A stretch of 5,650 bases of DNA from Candidatus Saccharimonadota bacterium (lineage in GTDB: Bacteria > Patescibacteriota > Saccharimonadia > UBA4664): NCBI GenBank assembly GCA_029288275.1, contig JARIHM010000064.1, positions 1-5,650 on the forward strand, in the 5' to 3' direction. The notes under the pieces are model-generated. The model did no database searches. It saw nothing but the letters and a program-made list of their open reading frames with translations, and was not told where the DNA came from. This document shows, piece by piece, positions 1-4,949 of the stretch (position 1 is the stretch's first letter; every line of letters begins with the position of its first letter). A program made the position numbers and the translations under genes.

Positions 1-393
1 GTGCAATAGCTGCGCCCAAACTTCCGGTTGATAGTGGGGACGATTCTTGTCGGCCACATCACTACAACAAAAATAGTAATGGCCGAGTACTTCAAAGGCG
101 GTGGTGGCAAGCTCTCGACGCCGTTCGCGATAGGCCTGGCCCAAGGGCCGAGTCCGCTCTTCACGACTTATAAAGCTGCTGAATCGATGGCCCTCGGCCA
201 AATTCAGATAGAGCAACAATCGGGCGACGCCTTCAGCTGGGTTACACGTTCGGGCCTTGAAGCCGGTTTGGGCTAGGGCCAAGCGGACATGATAAGGTAG
301 CTTGGGCTGCTTCCAGGCGCGGAGCCAGCTGCTCCAGACACCCCATTCGTCAACGTAGACGTGGGCAAGGGGATTTAGTGTGAGCGATGTCAA
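1..393 (-). CDS. Unrecognised protein, TTG start, 3' end cut by window edge
   Basis: The minus strand is open without a stop from 393 to the left edge, giving the first 131 residues of a longer protein. The start is a TTG (complement of CAA at 391-393), chosen because GAGG (complement of 399-402) lies 5 nt upstream and no ATG or GTG occurs in frame near it. The amino-acid composition is natural: an aromatic N-terminal part (YVDEWGVWSSWLRAW, residues 13-27), then a Leu-rich helical stretch (about 55-66), then an Arg/Glu-rich helix (about 76-95) and a CC pair at 109-110. There is no signal peptide or membrane segment. I recognise no family. It is divergent from the Fur-family gene and shares a 137-bp control region with it, so the regulator could act on it; that is inference. 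The weak start codon suggests modest translation. Confidence 0.72.
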   Translation of the reverse strand, partial: MTSLTLNPLAHVYVDEWGVWSSWLRAWKQPKLPYHVRLALAQTGFKARTCNPAEGVARLLLYLNLAEGHRFSSFISREERTRPLGQAYRERRRELATTAFEVLGHYYFCCSDVADKNRPHYQPEVWAQLLH

Positions 394-398
394 GGATA

Positions 399-402
399 CC
401 TC
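399..402 (-). promoter_or_regulatory. Ribosome binding site deciding the TTG start
   Basis: GAGG on the minus strand sits 5 nt before the TTG at 393. The frame upstream is open back to about 531 but offers no ATG or GTG, so this site is what fixes the start. Confidence 0.6.
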
Positions 403-421
403 GCTAACGTGGGGGGTAGGG

Positions 422-452
422 GCTATTTTACTCAGTGTAAGGCCAAAATAGC
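422..452. repeat. Inverted repeat GCTATTTT/AAAATAGC, candidate operator
   Basis: The perfect 8-bp arms are at 422-429 and 445-452, with 15 nt between. Nested inside is a second short inverted pair, TTAC (428-431) and GTAA (437-440). The arms cover the -10 and part of the -35 of the leftward promoter. This position is typical of a repressor site, but the sequence is not a canonical Fur, Zur or PerR box, so the binding protein is unknown. Confidence 0.4.
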
Positions 453-454
453 AA
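425..454 (-). promoter_or_regulatory. Promoter of the leftward TTG-start gene
   Basis: On the minus strand there is a -35 box TTGCTA (complement of 449-454), an 18-bp spacer and a -10 box TAAAAT (complement of 425-430). Transcription would begin near 418, leaving a short leader before the GAGG at 399-402. Both hexamers overlap the arms of the inverted repeat at 422-452, so a protein bound there would cover the promoter. Confidence 0.55.
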
Positions 455-466
455 GTATGAATACTT
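453..466. repeat. Palindrome AAGTAT-GA-ATACTT upstream of the Fur-family gene
   Basis: A perfect 6-2-6 palindrome lies immediately to the right of the 422-452 inverted repeat and 65 bp before the ATG at 531. It is AT-rich, as Fur-family operators are, but its 2-bp centre differs from the 7-1-7 layout of classical boxes. It could be an autoregulatory site. I could not assign a rightward promoter with confidence: TATGAA at 483-488 is a possible -10, without a good -35. Confidence 0.35.
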
Positions 467-530
467 TTTGTGCTCAGAATGATATGAAAATAGTTTGCAC
501 ATGCAGTACCTTCTGAAATATAGTGAAACT

Positions 531-962
531 ATGAATCACGAAGCTATATTCAAAGACCGGCTCCGTGCGGCGGGTGAGCGCTTTACGACCCCTCGGCTCG
601 GCATATTTCGACTCCTGTACCGGCAAGGCCCGTTATCAATGCCAAAGTTGATTGACCGAGCTGGGTCTGAGGGTATTGATTCGGTTACCGTCTATCGCAC
701 GGTGGAATTATTTCGGCGCCTAGATTTCATTCAGGAGGTTGGCCTGGGCCGGCAGCGGCTGCTAGAGCTAAGCGATGATTATGAGGCGCACCATCACCAC
801 CTGGTGTGTGGCCAGTGTGGGCGGATCATCGACTTTGATAGTGCGGCCATTGAGGCTGAGCTGCAGCGAGTTAGCCGTGCCCAGGGGTTCCAACTGCGTA
901 CGCATCAGCTCGAAGCTACTGGTCTGTGCCGGCAGTGTGCGGCTACGGCAGCCACGGCTTAG
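531..962 (+). CDS. Fur-family metal-responsive transcriptional regulator
   Basis: This 143-aa protein has the length and layout of the Fur/Zur/PerR family. An N-terminal winged helix spans about residues 8-73, with the recognition region around DSVTVYRTVELFRRL (50-64). A C-terminal dimerisation and metal domain follows. Visible metal ligands are the His run HHHH at 87-90, the CxxC pair C93/C96, D102, H125 and a second CxxC pair C133/C136; the two pairs are the usual structural zinc site. Family members bind DNA as metal-loaded dimers, mostly repressing metal uptake or peroxide defence genes. Which metal is sensed cannot be read here. ATG 531 is chosen because it places the domain at normal distance; in-frame ATG 501 and TTG 495 would add 10-12 residues, and none has a strong ribosome site. 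The gene ends tail to tail with the DUF6496-like gene, overlapping by 4 bases. Confidence 0.93.
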   Translation: MNHEAIFKDRLRAAGERFTTPRLGIFRLLYRQGPLSMPKLIDRAGSEGIDSVTVYRTVELFRRLDFIQEVGLGRQRLLELSDDYEAHHHHLVCGQCGRIIDFDSAAIEAELQRVSRAQGFQLRTHQLEATGLCRQCAATAATA

Positions 963-1138
963 CCTTTCTTCTGGCGGGGTACTTTGCCACCGGCTGCGCG
1001 GGCTTTGCTCAGGCCAATGGCTACGGCTTGATCGCGGCTAGTGACCTGATCTCCGCTGCTGCTGCGCAGTTTGCCCTCATGCATCTCGTGCATGGCTTCC
1101 TTAACCTCTTTCTGGGCTTTGGGTCCGTATTTGGCCAT
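959..1138 (-). CDS. Small basic DUF6496-like protein
   Basis: This encodes 59 residues, rich in Lys, Arg and Ala. The N-terminal half (MAKYGPKAQKEVKEAMHEM, 1-19) looks helical. The second half, QVTSRDQAVAIGLSKARAAG at 31-50, ending in KVPRQKKG, is the part that resembles the DUF6496 family as I remember it: a conserved run with QAIAIGLSEAR followed by a Lys-rich tail. The function of that family is unknown; the charge suggests nucleic acid contact, which is inference only. The start ATG (complement of 1136-1138) is preceded by GAGG with 8 nt spacing (complement of 1147-1150). The TAA stop occupies 959-961 and overlaps the stop of the converging Fur-family gene. It has its own promoter near 1210-1238. 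Family assignment is from memory and was not searched. Confidence 0.82.
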   Translation of the reverse strand: MAKYGPKAQKEVKEAMHEMHEGKLRSSSGDQVTSRDQAVAIGLSKARAAGGKVPRQKKG

Positions 1139-1209
1139 AGAATATACCTCGTTTATGCCTGGCAGTATGAAACCGCGGATGGCGGCGAGCTATGGTAATA
1201 ATTCCAGAT

Positions 1210-1238
1210 ATTATAAGGGCCCCTGGCAGATACCAAGG
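1210..1238 (-). promoter_or_regulatory. Promoter of the DUF6496-like gene
   Basis: On the minus strand a perfect -10 TATAAT (complement of 1210-1215) lies about 72 nt before the ATG at 1138. The -35 is poor: CCTTGG at 17 bp spacing (complement of 1233-1238), or TTGGTA at 15 bp. A weak -35 with a perfect -10 and repeats around both would suit an activated or repressed promoter. Confidence 0.5.
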
Positions 1239-1242
1239 GCCC
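1215..1242. repeat. Duplicated AAGGGCCC, 20 bp apart
   Basis: The same octamer occurs at 1215-1222 and 1235-1242. Each contains the palindrome GGGCCC, so the pair can also be read as a 6-bp inverted repeat. The start-to-start distance of 20 bp is about two helical turns. On the minus strand one copy abuts the -10 and the other overlaps the -35. This is a candidate operator pair. Confidence 0.4.
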
Positions 1243-1291
1243 GGAGCGGAGACGAGATTACGAATCAGTTAAAACGCTTCTTGCCACCTTG

Positions 1292-1561
1292 TCAGCGGCG
1301 CTTGGTAGTGGTAAGGGGTGGGGCAGCGGCCATCTCGGGCGTGATGTTAAGTTGTACCAGCATGCCGCGGGCAGCATGATACTTAGCTACCCCCTTGCTC
1401 CGGCCTTCCGCCGTGACTTTCCTTTGATTCGCTAACGTGCAGGTGCACATGAACCCTGAGGATGTCGGATCGAATTTATAGCCAGGTTGTTTCCGGCCTT
1501 TACTATCGCAATGTTCCTTGAGCTGAGTGACAGGATCGCGTCGTTTACCAAGGAGCTTCAT
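1292..1561 (-). CDS. Stand-alone double-stranded RNA-binding domain protein
   Basis: Almost the whole 89-aa product is one dsRBD. Residues 9-21 (DPVTQLKEHCDSK) match the first helix. PGYKF (26-30) matches the conserved Pro-x-Tyr start of strand 1, and 36-43 and 46-51 are strands 2 and 3. GRSKGVAKYHAARGML (53-68) matches the GxSKKxAKxxAAxxAL signature that opens helix 2. K56 and K60 of the KKxAK motif are kept; the middle Lys is Gly57. The GPxH of the strand 1-2 loop is not evident. The fold binds A-form RNA duplexes by shape. No catalytic domain is attached. ATG 1561 is preferred because it starts 16 nt after the 64-aa gene's stop; an in-frame ATG at 1615 would add 18 residues and overlap that gene. 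Neither has a strong ribosome site (AAGG 12 nt before 1561), so translational coupling is likely. The short tail after the domain ends TTTKRR. Confidence 0.8.
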   Translation of the reverse strand: MKLLGKRRDPVTQLKEHCDSKGRKQPGYKFDPTSSGFMCTCTLANQRKVTAEGRSKGVAKYHAARGMLVQLNITPEMAAAPPLTTTKRR

Positions 1562-1577
1562 AGGGCGGCACTGCCTT

Positions 1578-1772
1578 TCACTTGGGGGAGTGAAAATCGC
1601 GTATGACCTGAACATCGCCAGGATCGTTCGAGTAGGCTCGAGTGGCCGGTATTTGATACAGGCAAGTCCGGCAGGGCAAAAAGCGTTGGTGCTCTACGCA
1701 AACAGCGGGTGTATCTTCATCTTCCTCTAGATTGGCGAACAGGCCGTCTGGTAATTCGTTCATGGCCTTCAT
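1578..1772 (-). CDS. Small acidic protein with Cys/His cluster, unrecognised
   Basis: This 64-aa product has an acidic stretch (EEDEDT, 16-21) followed by C25, H28, C34 and C37 in a C-x2-H-x5-C-x2-C spacing, which could hold a zinc ion. No family is recognised. The gene is believable because of its signals: GAGAGG (complement of 1780-1785) stands 7 nt before the ATG at 1772, and a good promoter lies just upstream at 1802-1830. The nearby in-frame ATG at 1763 is badly placed for that site. It is the first gene of a pair with the dsRBD gene, whose start lies 16 nt past this stop, so the two are probably made together and may act together. The Cys/His spacing as a metal site is inference. Confidence 0.68.
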   Translation of the reverse strand: MKAMNELPDGLFANLEEDEDTPAVCVEHQRFLPCRTCLYQIPATRAYSNDPGDVQVIRDFHSPK

Positions 1773-1779
1773 ACCGCAT

Positions 1780-1785
1780 CCTCTC
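1780..1785 (-). promoter_or_regulatory. Ribosome binding site of the 64-aa gene
   Basis: GAGAGG on the minus strand lies 7 nt before ATG 1772 and selects it over ATG 1763. Confidence 0.6.
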
Positions 1786-1801
1786 GAGATCGGACGGATT
1801 G

Positions 1802-1830
1802 ATTATAGACTGATAGATGGTCTTGGTAAA
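1802..1830 (-). promoter_or_regulatory. Promoter of the 64-aa / dsRBD pair
   Basis: On the minus strand: -35 TTTACC (complement of 1825-1830), a 17-bp spacer and a perfect -10 TATAAT (complement of 1802-1807). The predicted start near 1795 gives a leader of about 22 nt. It begins directly after the T-tract of the upstream gene's terminator. Confidence 0.65.
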
Positions 1831-1872
1831 GAAAAAAGGCCGACTGCGGAACGCAAAGTTCCGCAGTCGGCC
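1831..1872 (-). terminator. Strong intrinsic terminator of the VWA gene
   Basis: A perfect 15-bp GC-rich stem (1838-1852 with 1858-1872) has a 5-nt loop, and on the minus strand it is followed by TTTTTTC (1831-1837). It starts 9 nt after the VWA stop codon. The T-tract lies only on the leftward side, so it works for leftward transcripts. Confidence 0.92.
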
Positions 1873-1881
1873 CAGCCCCCG

Positions 1882-3975
1882 CTACGAGCAGGGGATCATC
1901 TCGGTCCAAACCACACGCTTGACCAACTGGCCGCCCAGCGTGGCTGTGTAAGTACGCCGGGGGTTGGCGCTCCGCTGGGAGACCTTGGGCTCGCCCCAAT
2001 CAACCGCGCCCCAGCCCGTCAGCTCACAGGCGAAGACGATGCATCGCATGCGCCAACGCAGAGCTCGCAGATCACGGCGAACCTGGCGGATTGCCTGGTC
2101 TGCTTCAGCAGAGCTGAGCAACTGGACCTCGGTGGTGTAGCTGTTGGTCTGAACACTAGCCAGCTTGAGCTCTACACAGTCGGCAGCGTAGTATTCCGGC
2201 TCGACTTCGAGCTTAGCTGACTGCTCCCGATAAAACGGCCGGCCAGACGCACTCTCGCTCGGTTCAGGCTTGCCCACAGCCTTGAGGTGGGCGTTGAGCG
2301 CCGTCTGCTTGGCTGCCAGCTCAGCAATGTCTTGCAGGAGACCGGTGAGCAACAGAGCATTCGGCCGAGCCCAGGCTGACGATACCATCTTCATACCACG
2401 CAGGTTGAGCTGATAGCTCTGGCCCGACTGGTAGCGAACGCTTGATTCAATGACGCCGGCCGCCTGGAGCTGCTCAAAGGTGAACTGAGCCATGCTGGCC
2501 CACAACTCCGATATCACCAGTTCGCCATCCCGAATAAGGTTGTAGGTGCGATACACCGTGGCATCCTCAGGAGCGACATCCGGCAGGATGTTATCGTTAC
2601 TATCAACAGCCAGCACCTTTACGTCCTTCTCGGTCATAAACGAGAAGTTAAAGCGTTTCTGCTCGCTGGTGTAGCTGGTGATCGTGAGGGTGCGACCTAA
2701 CGGTGACTCCACGATTCGTGGATCGATGCGGAGAAGGCCGCCGCGCCGGTAGGCCTTGGCCGGCAGACTCAGCACGACGCTCGAATCGCTGGCCAACAGG
2801 GCCAGGACGTTCAAGACGCAGTGGTTGGGGCCGCTAGGCTTGAGGCCGCTACCAATGAAGCCATCGGGTCGGCGGACCAAGTGGCGACAGCGATCACGCA
2901 GCTGGCGCTGTTCGCTCGTGGTGTGGGCTTCCAGCACCTGCTCACTGGCTTGTTCGTCGCCGAGTTCGGCCAGAAGTTGGCCGGCTGCGGCCGTTTGGCC
3001 ACTGAGCACCAGATGAGCCACGCGCAGTTGAGCGCAGTTGGCTTGCTGCTCGCCCGTGAGGGGCTGGACCTCAAAGTCCTCGTCAAGGGTCTGACCGTCG
3101 AGGGTTCCCTTGAGGTGGGCCCGCTTGGGCATGGTTGTAGCATTGAGCGCCAGATAACGCGTCAGCCCACCCTGGTACAGATAGCGGGTAGTTACCCGAC
3201 CCTTGGGGTCAACCTGAGCCACCTCGGGCAATGTTTGGAAGACACCGGCCGCCTCGCCCTGGTCGAACGAGATTTCCAGATCAACCTCGCTCGGCACGGA
3301 GCGATAGTATGCGTTCTGGATATCGCGCAAGATGAAGGTGAAGTCGGTCACATCAGACAAATGCCGGAAGACGCCACCCTGGTGAGTTGTCTCCATGAGC
3401 CGCTGGACGAAGGCCTCGTCGTAGTGCGGGCCATAACCAATTGCCGACATCGTGGCGCCGTATTGGTAGAGTGCCGCCGCCGCCGTCAGTGCCTTGCTTG
3501 TTTCGGTGGACGCATCCCACTGAGTGGGAACGGCACAGCCGTCGGTAAAGAGCACTGCCTGGTTGGTCATGCCGCTCAAGTGAGCCGAGCTCAAATGCCT
3601 TAGCACCAGCTCCAGAGGCTCAGAGAACACGGTGGTATCCATCGGGACCACACCCTGCTGAATGGCCTGGCACAGCTGATGCTGGCCTGCTTCGTCACAC
3701 TTGACCGGTCCAGCCAGCAGGCGCGCTCGGCCATGACCCGAGAATACTACTGCCGACAGGTACTCGTCTTCGCTACGCTCCCGTACAAAGTCCTGAGCGT
3801 GATGCTTCATGGAGGCAAGCTCATCGATCATGCTGAGTGAGCAATCGAGCACCAGTACGGTGTGGCGGAGCGAGGCGGGACGATTACTGGCCGGTTTCAT
3901 GCTGAGCACGGCCATCCACTGGCCGATTTCCGGTACATAACCGGCCGACATCGCCACCTGGGCACCAGAGGACAT
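1882..3975 (-). CDS. Large cytosolic von Willebrand factor A (VWA) domain protein
   Basis: The 697-aa product has a VWA domain at about residues 37-225. Its MIDAS metal site is complete: DCSLS (D44, S46, S48), Thr at 113/114 in MDTT, and TDG at 144-146. The stretch SAIGYGPHYDEAFVQRLMET (177-196) is the usual late strand and helix. After it come a beta-rich segment (about 228-310), a helical segment (about 315-385, with Leu/Ala repeats) and a long C-terminal part that I do not recognise, including a low-complexity link rich in Pro, Ser and Glu. No signal peptide or membrane helix is seen, so it probably acts in the cytosol. VWA domains bind partner proteins through a divalent metal; no MoxR-type ATPase partner is in the window. 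ATG 3975 is chosen over an ATG 16 codons upstream because AGAGGT (complement of 3981-3986) precedes it. It has its own terminator. Confidence 0.9.
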   Translation of the reverse strand: MSSGAQVAMSAGYVPEIGQWMAVLSMKPASNRPASLRHTVLVLDCSLSMIDELASMKHHAQDFVRERSEDEYLSAVVFSGHGRARLLAGPVKCDEAGQHQLCQAIQQGVVPMDTTVFSEPLELVLRHLSSAHLSGMTNQAVLFTDGCAVPTQWDASTETSKALTAAAALYQYGATMSAIGYGPHYDEAFVQRLMETTHQGGVFRHLSDVTDFTFILRDIQNAYYRSVPSEVDLEISFDQGEAAGVFQTLPEVAQVDPKGRVTTRYLYQGGLTRYLALNATTMPKRAHLKGTLDGQTLDEDFEVQPLTGEQQANCAQLRVAHLVLSGQTAAAGQLLAELGDEQASEQVLEAHTTSEQRQLRDRCRHLVRRPDGFIGSGLKPSGPNHCVLNVLALLASDSSVVLSLPAKAYRRGGLLRIDPRIVESPLGRTLTITSYTSEQKRFNFSFMTEKDVKVLAVDSNDNILPDVAPEDATVYRTYNLIRDGELVISELWASMAQFTFEQLQAAGVIESSVRYQSGQSYQLNLRGMKMVSSAWARPNALLLTGLLQDIAELAAKQTALNAHLKAVGKPEPSESASGRPFYREQSAKLEVEPEYYAADCVELKLASVQTNSYTTEVQLLSSAEADQAIRQVRRDLRALRWRMRCIVFACELTGWGAVDWGEPKVSQRSANPRRTYTATLGGQLVKRVVWTEMIPCS

Positions 3976-3980
3976 GGGCC

Positions 3981-3986
3981 ACCTCT
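3981..3986 (-). promoter_or_regulatory. Ribosome binding site deciding the VWA start
   Basis: AGAGGT on the minus strand lies 5-6 nt before ATG 3975. It sits inside the longer open frame that begins at 4023, which argues that the first 16 codons of that frame are leader. Confidence 0.65.
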
Positions 3987-4028
3987 TTGCGAGTAGGAAT
4001 GGATTGACAAAGATCACGGGCAAACCCG

Positions 4029-4069
4029 AGACTGGCCTAGTCTGTCATATTAAGGGTCATAAGGCAAGC
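4029..4069 (-). promoter_or_regulatory. Weak promoter candidate and small palindrome before the VWA gene
   Basis: On the minus strand TAATAT (complement of 4047-4052) could be a -10, with GCTTAC 17 bp upstream as a poor -35. Directly downstream, AGACT-GGCCT-AGTCT (4029-4043, 5-bp arms) would cover the transcription start, as an operator might. This is the only promoter-like candidate between the hairpin at 4085-4112 and the gene. Confidence 0.28.
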
Positions 4070-4084
4070 GTAAGCCAATGAAAG

Positions 4085-4112
4085 CGGCCCCTAGCTATCA
4101 AGCTAGGGGCCG
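4085..4112 (-). terminator. Hairpin terminator of the deoxyribosyltransferase-like gene
   Basis: A perfect 12-bp stem (4085-4096 with 4101-4112) has an ATCA loop and starts 11 nt after the stop codon at 4124-4126. On the minus strand it is followed by GCTTTCATT, a short and imperfect T-tract, so termination may be partial and leave some read-through into the VWA gene. Confidence 0.72.
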
Positions 4113-4123
4113 AGGGCGAGAAG

Positions 4124-4834
4124 CTACTGGCCCAGTACTTCGATCTTAACAATATCCTCTAGGGCGATGAAATCGAATCCAATGTAGAAGAGCGTACAGC
4201 TCTCTGCCTTCTCTAGCCTAGCGACGGTACAGTCAAGGACGTAGAGGGTATCCTTGTCCTTGTAATGCACTCGTAGGTAATTCTTGGGGAAGGCTTTCAG
4301 GAGGGCCTTGAGCGCTGCCTCTTGCAGCCAGGGCTTGAGGTTGGCAAATGGCAGCGACTCGATCACCTCGGCCTGCATCACGGCTGGCTGTTTCAAACCG
4401 AGCGCGTCCAGCTGTTTCATCAGCTCGGCCACGCCGGACTCAAACTCTACCGGCGGTGGCGCCGGGATCACCAGCGTGCCATGGTTCCTGGCATACAACA
4501 CCTCACCATCGGTGCCCTGGGAGGGCACGCCCGGCGGTGTCAGATTGAGCACTACATCGGCGGTGCACAGGGCCACGTCATTCACGGCCTGCGCCCGCTC
4601 ATCCCAGGCGCCCTTGAAGGCCATGTGAGGGTGGTACACTAGGTACCCAGCCTCCACCAGCACTTTACTCACCAGCTCTCGCCAGGCATTGTAGTGCCAG
4701 TGCTCGGGCGTTTCCCAGTTTTCATTCCACCAGTGTTTGATGGGCCCGGCCAGCATGACGATGGCTGTTTGCCAGCCAGAATTCGTCTTGGCTGTGGCCG
4801 AAGGTGCAGGCTCGGATTCGACTGATTGGGGCAT
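4124..4834 (-). CDS. Nucleoside 2-deoxyribosyltransferase-superfamily-like protein
   Basis: In this 236-aa product, residues about 23-123 show the superfamily pattern: VMLAGPI (26-32), aromatic residues around 35-50, R52 and a helix, GYLVYHPHM (63-71), ALCTADVVLNLTP (88-100), then GTDGEVLYA (107-115), where Glu111 matches the usual catalytic glutamate. Family enzymes cleave or exchange the base on nucleosides or nucleotides; the substrate cannot be read here. A helical link (about 130-183) leads to a beta-rich tail, YLRVHYKDKDTLYVL (186-200) and FIALEDIVKIEVL (222-234), which looks like a small barrel and is not part of the core enzyme. The N-terminus (1-20) is low complexity. ATG 4834 has GAGGAGG (complement of 4839-4845) 4 nt upstream, the best ribosome site in the window, so strong translation is likely. 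The gene has its own promoter and terminator. Confidence 0.75.
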   Translation of the reverse strand: MPQSVESEPAPSATAKTNSGWQTAIVMLAGPIKHWWNENWETPEHWHYNAWRELVSKVLVEAGYLVYHPHMAFKGAWDERAQAVNDVALCTADVVLNLTPPGVPSQGTDGEVLYARNHGTLVIPAPPPVEFESGVAELMKQLDALGLKQPAVMQAEVIESLPFANLKPWLQEAALKALLKAFPKNYLRVHYKDKDTLYVLDCTVARLEKAESCTLFYIGFDFIALEDIVKIEVLGQ

Positions 4835-4867
4835 GAAGCCTCCTCAAAGAGCAATGGACGATAGCGT

Positions 4868-4896
4868 ATAATACAATTTTGAGCAGATAGTTACAA
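4868..4896 (-). promoter_or_regulatory. Promoter of the deoxyribosyltransferase-like gene
   Basis: On the minus strand: -35 TTGTAA (complement of 4891-4896), a 17-bp spacer and -10 TATTAT (complement of 4868-4873). The start near 4861 gives a leader of about 27 nt. It follows directly on the terminator at 4907-4933. Confidence 0.7.
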
Positions 4897-4906
4897 GATA
4901 TTGAAA

Positions 4907-4933
4907 CGCCCCGGACGATTTTCGTCCGGGGCG
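4907..4933 (-). terminator. Hairpin terminator of the 130-aa gene
   Basis: A perfect 12-bp GC-rich stem (4907-4918 with 4922-4933) encloses a 3-nt loop. On the minus strand it is followed by TTTCAATAT, a weak T-tract. It lies 16 nt past the stop codon at 4950-4952 and just before the next promoter. Confidence 0.75.
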
Positions 4934-4949
4934 CTATTGCGTACCTAGA

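Noticed and set aside
28..276. An 82-codon plus-strand open frame
   Set aside because: It is antisense to the TTG-start gene, whose frame is open over the whole 393 bases with a ribosome site and promoter.
475..495. A possible classical Fur box made of GATAAT-like hexamers
   Set aside because: The stretch CAGAATGATATGAAAATAG matches the hexamer array only loosely and has no dyad symmetry.
775..1379. Three overlapping plus-strand open frames after the Fur-family domain
   Set aside because: They are shifted or antisense reads of the Fur-family, DUF6496-like and dsRBD genes; the translations look like noise and lack ribosome sites.
1732..2220. A 162-codon plus-strand open frame
   Set aside because: It runs through the terminator hairpin and antisense to the 3' end of the VWA gene and the start of the 64-aa gene. 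It has no ribosome site and no recognisable domain.
2821..3603. A 260-codon open frame on the plus strand inside the VWA gene
   Set aside because: It lies wholly antisense to a gene with a recognisable VWA domain, ribosome site and terminator. Its translation has no recognisable domain, and such long antisense frames are common in GC-rich coding DNA.
3976..4023. A longer N-terminus of the VWA protein starting at 4023
   Set aside because: The extra 16 codons contain the ribosome site for ATG 3975, and no comparable site precedes 4023.
4284..4642. Plus-strand open frames within 4284-4642
   Set aside because: Antisense to the deoxyribosyltransferase-like gene, which has motif support and strong expression signals.
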